Source of the DNA: Tumidithrix helvetica
GTDB lineage: Bacteria; Cyanobacteriota; Cyanobacteriia; Pseudanabaenales; Pseudanabaenaceae
Direction: 5' to 3'
Length of the DNA: 64,000 bases
NCBI RefSeq assembly: GCF_965232925.1
Contig: NZ_CBDDRA010000006.1
Coordinates: 156,567 to 220,566, forward strand
The translations under genes were made by a program, and so were the position numbers. Of this stretch, positions 1 to 7,895 are shown piece by piece. Positions within the stretch are counted from its first letter, which is position 1. Each line of letters starts with the position of its first letter. Below the pieces are notes generated by a model. The model did no database searches and was not told where the DNA came from. It saw nothing but the letters and a program-made list of their open reading frames with translations.

Positions 1-3000
1 GGCTCATTTATAATTTGCCACATTAATAGATCTTTAGACTCAAATTTTGTTCTATCTGCTCCTTTTCCTATTTTTGTCTCAGCTAGACTAGCTCCTTCAA
101 GATTCGCACCTAAAAAGCTCGAACGGGTTAGGTCTGCTCCATGCAAATCAGCAAAAGGAAGTTGGGCATTTTTAAGATTAGAAGCGACGATACTAGCTCT
201 GATCAATCTAGCCCCTTTGAGATTGGCTTTGGTGAGAGTAACGCCATCCAGATTGGTCTCTACGAAATTAGCTCCCTTGAGGCTTGCACCTTCTAGATTT
301 GCCCCTGAAAGATTTGCCTTACTAAAGTTGACATCATCCAGTTTGACATCCTTGAAATTTGCCCCTGAAAAATCTTGACCGCTAACATCCTTGAGTAATT
401 GCACTTTTAATCCCAGCTCAATAATGGGTCTTTTTAAAAATAAAAAGCCTACATAGAGTAGCCCGATCGCACCCAGTCCAATCACTGGGAACTTGAGATA
501 TTTTTGCCACAGTGTCTCAAAATCAACAGTAGGTATTTGCCGTTTTACCTTAGCAGGGGGAACTTTACTATTTGGGACATCTTCCGATCGCGATAGGGGA
601 CGTTGAGATGGTAACGCACCACTATTATCCGTTCGCGAGGCGAATTGAGTGGAACGAGTATTTCCTGCAAAGCCAGACATGGTTGGCTGGGGCGATCGCC
701 TTGGTTCTCTCGTATCAATATTTGTCGAACTGGCACTGGTGTCAAACCGATTTCTAGTAGGATCGCTAGCAGGCTTGCCGCTAGAAATTTGCGTGTTCAT
801 ATCTAACAAGCCAGTCCAGTCATCATTATCACTACCAAGATCCAACTCATCAAGACTTGGAAGTGACAAACCCTTAGGCTTTTTGCGACCCCGATTGGTA
901 TTTCCATCAGAGTATGGAGAACCCGTAGTTTGCCCATATTGACTCGGACTTTGTGAAGGGGGCCTATTGGGATTTAAAGTAGTAGCTCGACTGCGATCCC
1001 CATCTGACAAATTAGAAGAGGTAAATAAACTATCTGTCATTTGTTCGTCAGAGTCTAATAGCCCCGACCATTCTTCTTCAACATCAAAGGGAAGAGATGG
1101 AAGAGATGGCATTCCTCTTGACAAACCAGTGTTTGCAGCGTTGGAAATATCTGAGCGTCTTGCCCCTCCTGATATTTCAGAGCTATTTATTCCCTCTTGA
1201 CGAGGAGGACTAGGGATCGGTTTTGTTGGGGGCTTTGGTGTAGACTTACGACTAGGTAAAGGCGGTAAAGGCATGGGCATTGGTGCCCTGTAGGGGGAAT
1301 CTTCACTGGAATCATTTGATTCAGGAATAGGTGGAGGAGGAGTACGATCAAAATCAGAATCAGTCATCCCACCACTCAATGGAAGATGATGATTCATAAA
1401 GTCTGTGTCAACATTATCAAGATCGAAATCATCGAGGAAGTCACTTTTTCCAGTTTCTATAGCCGTTGTCATGCGATCGCTATCATCATGAGTGATTTGT
1501 GAAGATATTATAGGTGGTGCTGGAATACTAGGTTGATAAGAATTTTCTACTTGTGGGGAAGGCACGACTGCGGGCTTCGGAATTTTTTGACTGGCTATAT
1601 CTGTAAAACCACTCATTCGATTGGCTGCTTGTCGTAAATCATCTAGATCGTCAAATTCGTTTTCTAGGTCGTCTATTTGGGTTTCAACATCTGAGCGACC
1701 GATCAGTGCTGTATTGTCTTCATCAATATTGAGGTCTTTAAAGGAAGCATCTTCAAATCCAAGATCGTCAAATGCTGAATCATCCGTGTTAATTGCGTCT
1801 AGATCGTCAATAACCTCAGTGATATCTGGAGGTAACATGGCAGTTAAATCTGAAGGAACGTTCAAAGCATCATTGCGATCTATTTCTGCTTCAAAAAGAT
1901 GATTTTCGTCAAACGAATCATAAGTATCATTTGACTCGACCGCACCAAACTCGATATCTGAAGAGGAGTCATTATGAAATTCCGTCTCAAGTGCAGGTTC
2001 AAACCCCTGCTGAAATTGAGGGTTTAACTCCGAATCGGTTAAATCCGTAAAATCATATTCAAACTCAGATTCAGAGCCTAGATCTGTTAGAGAATTTGAG
2101 TTAAGATTTCCTTCGATAGAATCTTCAAGGTAGGATACTGGCTCTAAAGCTTCTAAGTTATTAAGATCGCTTTCCATTGAATCCCAATCTGCATTCGGAT
2201 CGGAATAAGCAATGCTCTGTGCTGATTGTGCTTCAGACGAGATCTCATATTGAGGCGTCAGTACCTCTTCTGTTTGAAGGTTGAATCCATCATCAATATA
2301 TCCTGAGGTGTCAACAATAAACCCCTCTAACTCCTGCTCGAGCTGAGCATCAAATTCAAGTTGCTCAGAAATATTTGCATCGAACGTCTCTAGTCCAACT
2401 TGTGGTTGAGCATCAAATCCATCAAGCCGATCCAAGGCATTAGGATCGAATTCCTCTAAATTTTGTTCAAATCCGTTCTCCAATTGTTCGGAAGCATAAG
2501 ATGTAAATGAATCAAGCTCTTGGTCAAAAGCACGATCCTCATCTTGTTCGAAAACCGTTTCTAGATCTGCTTGAGGAGAGAATTGCTCAAGTTCGTAAGC
2601 ATTAGCTTCAAGTTCGTAAGCACTAGCTTCAAGTTCATAGGCATTGGCTTCGAGTTCGTAAGCATTAGCTTCAAGTTCATAGGCATTAGCTTCAAGTTCA
2701 TAGGCATTAGCTTCGAGTTCATTACCTTTTGAGCTTGCCCAGTCATCATTCATATCAGACATATCAGAAGCTATATCTGCAGCTACACCTGCGGTAGAAG
2801 CTCCTCGATCCCATGTGGCAAAATCATCCACTTGCTCGGAACTTAAATCAGGAGAATCAAGATTGGGAGATATAGACTCCATGCCAAAACTAGGTGAGCT
2901 TGCCCAATCATCATTCATATCAGAAGCCATATCAGCCGTAGATGCTCCCCGATCCCATGCGGCAAAATCATCCATTTGAGCTGGACTTAAATCAGGAGAA

Positions 3001-4655
3001 TCAAGATTGGGAGATATTGACTCCATGCCAAAACTAGGTGAGCTTGCCCAATCATCATTCATATCCGACATATCAGAAGCTATATCAGCGGTAGAAGCTC
3101 CTCGATCCCATGTGGCAAAATCATCCACTTGCTCGGGAGCAAGATTCCCATCAGCAATTTCAGGACTGGATTCAAGACTTGAGGGACTCAACCAATCATC
3201 CGTCGATCCAAAATCAATGGTTGAACTAGGGGTAAAATCAGATCCTAGATCTAACGACCCCTCTAAAAACTGATTGGGCAGTGATTCAACCAATTCATTT
3301 GCAGAGACCGTTTCGAGAATAGTTGCATGTTCCAGCAATCGATCGGGATTGGATAACAGATTCTCATCTAGGAAATCTAAATCAACATCAGATTCCGTCT
3401 CTAGCGCCATTTCAGGCTCAGTCTCGAAGCTAGCGTTTTCTTCTTGCTCCTGAGAATTAGGTTCTTTATCAAATTCCAGATCGAAGTTTATATCTCCAAA
3501 ATCCTCACCTCCAAGGCTTTCTAGAGAAGAAGTCCCAGAACCCATTTCATTAATAACATCTTCAGGAGTATTAATTAGGTTGTTTGTTCCGTCAAACTCT
3601 TCATTAGCCTCTGCATCTAGATTTCCTAGAATATCTTCGTCAAAACTAAGATCGACATCCAAATCAAGTTCTTCTAAGAGAGCGGAAGAAGCTTCGGGGA
3701 TGAGTTCATCTCTTATATTTTCAGGAATATCTAGTTCGTTTGCTAGAGCAAACTCTTCTTGGACATCTTCATCAAAATTAAGCTCGGCATCTAGATCGAG
3801 CCTCAGAACCAATTCAATGTCTTCATCTGCTTCATTAGATTCAAGACTCAACTCGCTGACAAGTTCGCGATCCTCAGGCTGCTCTAAAAGTTCATCGTCA
3901 AGCTCTTCGGAAAGATTCCATTCATTTGTTTCGCTCAAATCTAAGTCAAGGCTATTTGACGCCCAATCATCGGGCTCAACTTTATCTGTATCAAAATTTA
4001 TTGCCCCTAATTCGTTTTCTAAATCAAGATTTGAGGCTTCATCGTCTATTGATAACCCGTCTAGATCTAGATCGAAGTTCCGATCGTCCATTGATAGTTC
4101 TAAATCGCCAAGCCCCAAATCATCTTGAGCCAAAAATCCTTCTAAGAGTTCGGGAAATGCGTCATTAGGTTCGTTAGTATCAGAAAATGAAAAGTCTAGG
4201 GATTCATTTTGGGGCGATTCTGGTGGTATGGCTGGCTGATTTCTAAGTTTGAAATCTGTATCGTCCATACGAGTTTTTAAATCAGTAACAATCAGCCAAT
4301 CGATATCCCCAACATTAGAGGATTTAGGATCGGGTTGCATAGTTGCTTGGGACGTATTTAGAGGCAGTTCACTACCAGATGTTATGTGAGCGGTAATTCC
4401 CGTAACTGGTTCATCTAGTCCTATAGACTGAAGCCAATCAATATCTTCTTGATCGTCAGATAAGATCTCGTTTAAACTCTCGATCGCAGCGTTTGATGAA
4501 TTTTTTTGCTTCTCCTGCTTGGCAGGATTCATTTTCGTACTGAGGTCTGACAGGATCAGCCAATCGATTTCTTCTGCCTCAGAGTTTCCTGCTGTGTTTT
4601 GGCTGGGATCGTTTGACCCTCGTCCTTGATTGGGTTTGTTTTTATCTTGTGGCAT
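1..4655 (-). CDS. Giant acidic repeat protein with membrane segment and C-terminal pentapeptide repeats (partial, runs off left edge)
   Basis: The minus frame is open from the ATG at 4655 to the window edge (1551 codons, no stop). The sequence AAGGA sits about 8 bases upstream of the ATG. The N-terminus carries three IDWL motifs (residues about 30, 71 and 117), two of them in the context IDWLxxxDLxxxM. Residues about 130-1100 are very rich in Asp, Glu, Ser, Asn and Leu and look disordered. Within that are large DDWASS repeats (about 508-642) and six heptad ELEANAY repeats (646-687). A Pro-rich stretch lies near 1105-1150. One hydrophobic segment (FPVIGLGAIGLLYVGFLFL, about 1388-1407) follows. 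The visible C-terminus (about 1425-1530) has A(N/D)LxG-type pentapeptide repeats, which fold as a right-handed beta-helix. The function is unknown. I infer a membrane-anchored protein with a long acidic tail on one side and a pentapeptide domain on the other. Confidence 0.85.
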   Translation of the reverse strand, partial: MPQDKNKPNQGRGSNDPSQNTAGNSEAEEIDWLILSDLSTKMNPAKQEKQKNSSNAAIESLNEILSDDQEDIDWLQSIGLDEPVTGITAHITSGSELPLNTSQATMQPDPKSSNVGDIDWLIVTDLKTRMDDTDFKLRNQPAIPPESPQNESLDFSFSDTNEPNDAFPELLEGFLAQDDLGLGDLELSMDDRNFDLDLDGLSIDDEASNLDLENELGAINFDTDKVEPDDWASNSLDLDLSETNEWNLSEELDDELLEQPEDRELVSELSLESNEADEDIELVLRLDLDAELNFDEDVQEEFALANELDIPENIRDELIPEASSALLEELDLDVDLSFDEDILGNLDAEANEEFDGTNNLINTPEDVINEMGSGTSSLESLGGEDFGDINFDLEFDKEPNSQEQEENASFETEPEMALETESDVDLDFLDENLLSNPDRLLEHATILETVSANELVESLPNQFLEGSLDLGSDFTPSSTIDFGSTDDWLSPSSLESSPEIADGNLAPEQVDDFATWDRGASTADIASDMSDMNDDWASSPSFGMESISPNLDSPDLSPAQMDDFAAWDRGASTADMASDMNDDWASSPSFGMESISPNLDSPDLSSEQVDDFATWDRGASTAGVAADIASDMSDMNDDWASSKGNELEANAYELEANAYELEANAYELEANAYELEASAYELEANAYELEQFSPQADLETVFEQDEDRAFDQELDSFTSYASEQLENGFEQNLEEFDPNALDRLDGFDAQPQVGLETFDANISEQLEFDAQLEQELEGFIVDTSGYIDDGFNLQTEEVLTPQYEISSEAQSAQSIAYSDPNADWDSMESDLNNLEALEPVSYLEDSIEGNLNSNSLTDLGSESEFEYDFTDLTDSELNPQFQQGFEPALETEFHNDSSSDIEFGAVESNDTYDSFDENHLFEAEIDRNDALNVPSDLTAMLPPDITEVIDDLDAINTDDSAFDDLGFEDASFKDLNIDEDNTALIGRSDVETQIDDLENEFDDLDDLRQAANRMSGFTDIASQKIPKPAVVPSPQVENSYQPSIPAPPIISSQITHDDSDRMTTAIETGKSDFLDDFDLDNVDTDFMNHHLPLSGGMTDSDFDRTPPPPIPESNDSSEDSPYRAPMPMPLPPLPSRKSTPKPPTKPIPSPPRQEGINSSEISGGARRSDISNAANTGLSRGMPSLPSLPFDVEEEWSGLLDSDEQMTDSLFTSSNLSDGDRSRATTLNPNRPPSQSPSQYGQTTGSPYSDGNTNRGRKKPKGLSLPSLDELDLGSDNDDWTGLLDMNTQISSGKPASDPTRNRFDTSASSTNIDTREPRRSPQPTMSGFAGNTRSTQFASRTDNSGALPSQRPLSRSEDVPNSKVPPAKVKRQIPTVDFETLWQKYLKFPVIGLGAIGLLYVGFLFLKRPIIELGLKVQLLKDVSGQDFSGANFKDVKLDDVNFSKANLSGANLEGASLKGANFVETNLDGVTLTKANLKGARLIRASIVASNLKNAQLPFADLHGADLTRSSFLGANLEGASLAETKIGKGADRTKFESKDLLMWQIINE
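2595..2720 (-). repeat. Six tandem 21-bp repeats encoding ELEANAY
   Basis: Six consecutive 21-base units inside the giant minus-strand gene encode ELEANAY (one unit reads ELEASAY), followed by a partial unit. The units differ only at a few third positions plus one N-to-S change, which suggests recent expansion. They keep the reading frame exactly, so copy number can change without disrupting the protein. Confidence 0.9.
2730..3134 (-). repeat. Long in-frame repeats (DDWASSPSFGMES... units, about 150 bp)
   Basis: The segment codes for about three successive copies of a block of roughly 48-55 residues. Each contains DDWASS, SFGMESISPNLDSPDLS, a (Q)(V/M)DDFA(T/A)WDRGAST motif and an ASDM(SDM)N tail. 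The last copy ends at DDWASSKGN, directly before the heptad repeats. The copies are nearly identical at DNA level, so assembly errors or copy-number variation are plausible here. Confidence 0.85.
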
Positions 4656-5335
4656 GAGTCGATCCTTCAGCGTGATTGTTACAGGAGTTTAGCTGCACGA
4701 GATTCTAGCGTCTAAATCTTGAATTTCACTGCAACTTTAGCTATCAGTTTTTCAAGGTTTTTACTTAACCAACGACTTTTAAAATAAGCATAATATCAGG
4801 TATTAGAAAATTGGCAATTAAAGGTTGAGTTTGTAAACGCTATCAAATCACTATTATTCAGCCTGTAGGGAAATTTAAATCTAGCAAAGATTGTAGTAAG
4901 ACCCTTGCTCCAACAACTAAGCAGAAAAAACTCTACCTTATAAACACTTTCTTTACCCTCACTTGATATATTATATGGATTTTTTTTGTGAAACTACTTT
5001 TGAAGGCTCAAGCCCTTTGAGATGGCTGTTAACAAAGCTGGAGGCATCAACATAGCACTGAAGGGACTTTCAGAAGTTAGCTGGCGAAAAATTGCTTGCT
5101 GGTAAATAATTAAAAAATTGTGTCGAAGTCGCGATCGCTTGTTGTCACAATCTTAGGCGTATGCAATCAGCACTTGGTGCTGATTAAAAGAAAAAATAAT
5201 GAGCGGAAATCATCTGATTCCCGCTCCTATTCTTAGATTTAATTAGGTTAAATAAATTGCTCTAAAGATTTGGTTTATAGGTAAAATCTTAAAATTTTGG
5301 CTGTGGACTTATGCAAAGATTTTCATGCTGGAATA
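4656..5335. other. Intergenic region, 680 bp
   Basis: I see no convincing gene here. It contains the 5' region of the giant acidic protein gene on the right flank of that gene, and the terminator of the carotenoid operon near 5201-5226. A second perfect hairpin (AATCAGCAC-TTG-GTGCTGATT, 5165-5185) lies beside it. Confidence 0.6.
5201..5226 (-). terminator. Hairpin terminator downstream of the HCP-CTDH operon
   Basis: An inverted repeat with arms GAGCGG.AATC / GATT.CCGCTC and a 4-base loop is followed, reading on the minus strand, by ATTATTTTTTC. It lies about 110 bases past the CTDH stop codon, so it fits a Rho-independent terminator. Confidence 0.6.
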
Positions 5336-5779
5336 TTAACGCCGAAGATTTGCTAATTCTTGCAGTGATGCCAACAGTTCGATCGCTACATAGACAATTT
5401 CTTGTGCGGGATTTAAAACAAATTTCCAGGCTACATTTACACCAAACCAAGCCGTTTTGACGCGACCACTAACGCTAACCTGCACTAAGTCATTCTCGAT
5501 CGCGATGCGCTTGTTAATCTGTCGAGGATATAGCTTTAATCCCTGTGCTTCTTGAGCCAGATAGGCAGCGATCGCTGCTTCTCCCACAACCAAACTCTCA
5601 AAAGGGGGATGCAATGCGCCATTTACCGCAAACAAAGCAGCAGTCGCTTGAAAATCTCCCATGTTGAGCGTGTCAAAATAGCGTTGTATAGTCGGCTCAA
5701 AATAAATAGCTATTGGCTCTGCCTGTCCTGTGCTCGAACCTAAACTTAAATCTGGGGTTGAAGCGATCGCTGTAATCAT
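5336..5779 (-). CDS. CTDH: stand-alone homologue of the OCP C-terminal domain (NTF2-like carotenoid carrier)
   Basis: The 147-residue protein is an NTF2-like fold homologous to the C-terminal half of OCP. Diagnostic stretches are ALFAVNGALHPPFESLVVG, AWFGVNVAWKFVLNP and the final VYVAIELLASLQELANLRR, matching the OCP end VAIDLLASPKELLNL. Known CTDHs dimerise around a keto-carotenoid and pass it to helical carotenoid proteins; some quench singlet oxygen. It is the second gene of a minus-strand pair with the HCP gene (gap about 130 bases, containing a hairpin). The translated protein contains no cysteine, so the disulfide control described for some CTDHs cannot operate. The first about 25 residues are not conserved with OCP. 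Confidence 0.9.
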   Translation of the reverse strand: MITAIASTPDLSLGSSTGQAEPIAIYFEPTIQRYFDTLNMGDFQATAALFAVNGALHPPFESLVVGEAAIAAYLAQEAQGLKLYPRQINKRIAIENDLVQVSVSGRVKTAWFGVNVAWKFVLNPAQEIVYVAIELLASLQELANLRR

Positions 5780-5843
5780 AATTGAATCTAAGCTTCTAAC
5801 TATCTAGGCTAATTGAATCTATTAAAAAATAATTCCTTTTGAA

Positions 5844-5876
5844 CTTTAGAAGCAGGTTAATTGCCTGCTTCTAAAG
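5844..5876 (-). promoter_or_regulatory. Intercistronic hairpin between HCP and CTDH genes
   Basis: A 33-base segment forms a near-perfect stem (CTTTAGAAGCAGG / CCTGCTTCTAAAG, loop about 6). On the minus strand it is followed after about 15 bases by a T-rich run (ATTATTTTTTAAT). It could act as a partial terminator or as an mRNA-stabilising element that sets the HCP to CTDH ratio. The role is inferred. Confidence 0.5.
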
Positions 5877-5908
5877 AAAATCTAGTTACGATCCATCGTT
5901 TAGGACAT

Positions 5909-6412
5909 TTAAGCAAAGGGATCGTACCCCATATCTACAACTGCACTACGGAGAATCGTAATTTGTTGACCAAAGTCAAGGGATGCAATTGTTCCAAGTA
6001 AGCGCTGGACATCTTTACTCGCCTGGTAGTTACTAGGCATTGGCACAACAATACCTTGAGTCATCAGTTCGGCTAGCACATACCAAAAGCCTAATTTTGT
6101 ATTGGTGCTGAGAATGCCATACGCACGAGTATCAGGGGTATCTACTTTGTTCACGAGATCGCGCATGAATTGCAGTTGCTCTGCATAAGTCATTTTCTTG
6201 ACCTTATCGATCAAACCTGATGCTAGGTGCAAGCGTGCAGCACCAGGAGCCGCAGGAGTAATAGACTTACCACATTCAGTGTATGCGTACCATAAAATTG
6301 CCAATCGATCGTCAGCCGTAAGTTGCTTAAACAACTGGGTCGTTGCCGAGACTTCATTGACTGACTGTAGGCTAGCGATGAAACTTTGGGTTGAGTCTGT
6401 GGTGTATGTCAT
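5909..6412 (-). CDS. HCP: helical carotenoid protein (stand-alone OCP N-terminal domain)
   Basis: The 167-residue protein aligns along its length with the all-helical N-terminal domain of OCP. Visible landmarks are DDRLAILWYAYTECG (OCP WFAYxEMG, carotenoid-binding Trp and Tyr), SITPAAPGAARL, NTKLGFWYVLAELM (OCP KLGFWYELG) and FGQQITILRSAVVDMGYDP (OCP PGQQITVLRN). There is no C-terminal NTF2 domain; that partner is encoded next door as CTDH. HCPs bind canthaxanthin or echinenone and act, depending on clade, as phycobilisome quenchers or singlet-oxygen quenchers. Which clade this one belongs to cannot be told by eye. Confidence 0.92.
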   Translation of the reverse strand: MTYTTDSTQSFIASLQSVNEVSATTQLFKQLTADDRLAILWYAYTECGKSITPAAPGAARLHLASGLIDKVKKMTYAEQLQFMRDLVNKVDTPDTRAYGILSTNTKLGFWYVLAELMTQGIVVPMPSNYQASKDVQRLLGTIASLDFGQQITILRSAVVDMGYDPFA

Positions 6413-6889
6413 AACTATGCCGTTTGATTTCTTGGGTGAGCTTTTTTTCGTTGTGAAATTAATATAACCAGGGGTTATTCTTTACAAATCTACACATAGA
6501 CATATATCACATCCCTAACTTTTGACAGAGATCTCTACTCAATACTTTAAAGCCTTATTTTTAAAGGGTTTTACTTTAAATTCTAGAAATATTTTTATGC
6601 GCATTTCTCAGGAGAAATCAAGAATCTACGAATTTAAAGGCTTTTTATGGTTAAGGAGTACTTATATGACCTCTTGCTTTTGTAAATTATTGCTGAGATA
6701 TAAGTCTTTTTTATACATATAATAAAGAAATTATAAGAATTGCAAAATTTGATTGATATTTTGGGCGGTTTAACATTAGTATGCATGTGTGAAGTAAATC
6801 TTCCTTAAGACAGAATTAAAGATTTAGCCTTTATCTCTAAAGTCAGAATCTGTGTAAATTTCTTTTTTAAAGCCTGTTTAGATATTTAT
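6413..6889. other. Intergenic region, 477 bp, divergent promoters
   Basis: This is the AT-rich region between the HCP gene (minus) and an unknown gene (plus). It must carry the HCP operon promoter. I see no gene with a credible start and no clear operator. Confidence 0.5.
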
Positions 6890-7324
6890 ATGACCTATAC
6901 CTTTACCCTTGCTCCCCGTTACCGTTTAGATGATGAGTCTGTCTGGCTAGAGGGAATCGATCCATCTCGTCATTATTGGATTGCCATAAATGGTGAGGCT
7001 AAGATGACTGTGGCGATCGCTGGATTCGCGGCAGAGTCTTTCGAGCATTTTAGAAATACAATCTTCAGTTTTAGAGCTTTGCAAGTGGGGGAAAAGCTGA
7101 TGATCGATCGGGCTGCAAGTAATTGCGTAATTCATTGTGTGGGGCAAAATTGCTATGCGATCGCTGACGCTGTAAATGGTTCACCCGTATGGCACTTATT
7201 CGATCTAGAAACGCTTGAAAGCCTATTAATGACCGCCCATCCCAACTGGCTGTGTTCTGACAAAGATCTCGAGCTTGGTCGCAGAATGTTGGCGATGTCT
7301 TGGCAGCAACCCGTCGCAGCTTAA
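6890..7324 (+). CDS. Unknown 144-residue protein
   Basis: I do not recognise a family. The sequence has ordinary coding character (mixed hydrophobic and polar, several Trp: SVWLEG, HYWIAI, PVWHLF, HPNWLC) and no signal peptide or membrane segment. It has four cysteines (NCVIHCVGQNC near 88-98 and LCSD near 121). It lies divergent from the HCP-CTDH operon, so co-regulation with photoprotection is possible but not shown. A palindromic repeat follows directly. Confidence 0.6.
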   Translation: MTYTFTLAPRYRLDDESVWLEGIDPSRHYWIAINGEAKMTVAIAGFAAESFEHFRNTIFSFRALQVGEKLMIDRAASNCVIHCVGQNCYAIADAVNGSPVWHLFDLETLESLLMTAHPNWLCSDKDLELGRRMLAMSWQQPVAA

Positions 7325-7334
7325 CAATTGGTAT

Positions 7335-7360
7335 GTAGGGGCACCATGAATTGCTCCTAC
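7335..7360. repeat. Palindromic GTAGGGGC...GCTCCTAC repeat
   Basis: This is an imperfect version of the palindrome seen perfectly at 32304-32331, with the same GTAGGGGC start, ATGAATTGC centre and CCTAC end. It lies about 10 bases after a stop codon and could double as a terminator. Confidence 0.55.
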
Positions 7361-7394
7361 GACTCTATAAAGAAGAAAGAATCTTTCATTCGTT

Positions 7395-7425
7395 ATTAAG
7401 GATCGCCATATAAGCGATCCTTAAT
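7395..7425. terminator. Perfect hairpin (12-bp arms) after the unknown gene
   Basis: The arms ATTAAGGATCGC and GCGATCCTTAAT are separated by 7 bases. It has no long T-run, so it may be a weak terminator or an mRNA end structure. The rest of 7426-7895 has no credible gene; it includes a GGATTGCTATAG motif (7500-7511) also seen at 18303-18314. Confidence 0.45.
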
Positions 7426-7895
7426 CGTTTGTGAGTGTAGTAAGGGCTTCTGCCCTTGCAAGCAAGATGCTAGCGCTACAAATGAGTGACTACTCATGAG
7501 GGATTGCTATAGTGGAATACTTTACCCAAGTAAATTTTTTTCTCTTAACAAATCAAAACTGACTAACTTTCCTAGATTTGCAAGAAATTCTAATCGTCTA
7601 TTTTTAAGAGCGAAACTATTAGATTGTCGAGAAAAAATCATAAAAACAAAGTTAGAAAGAAAAGAAGAAGAAATGATTCTTTCCATTGATATAGAGTAGG
7701 AAACCCTCGGAGATATTATGAAGTAGAGGGTGAAATTTTAGGAGATTTCCTGCAAGGTAATTATATTAATGAATCTTGAACGATTTTCCGATCTTTCTGT
7801 AAGGGTTTAACCCTAATCGTAGCAACACTCTGTTTAAGATCTGCTATATGTTAAATGGAGTGAATGCTTAATGGTTTAAGCAAAATCCTAACAGT

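Noticed and set aside
2595..2720. Possible CRISPR array from regular 21-bp repeats
   Set aside because: The units are head to tail with no spacers and keep a reading frame; no cas gene is present anywhere.
2561..2749. Short minus-strand ORF rich in Met-Pro-Met-Asn-Leu-Lys-Leu repeats
   Set aside because: It is the out-of-frame reading of the ELEANAY repeats inside the giant acidic gene.
3580..4128. 182-residue Ser-rich plus-strand ORF
   Set aside because: It is the antisense reading of the acidic Asp/Glu-rich coding region; codons for Asp and Glu give Ser-rich antisense frames.
7496..7699. 67-residue plus-strand ORF before the PAS kinase
   Set aside because: It has no ribosome binding site, an AT-rich random composition, and it starts inside a dispersed-repeat end.
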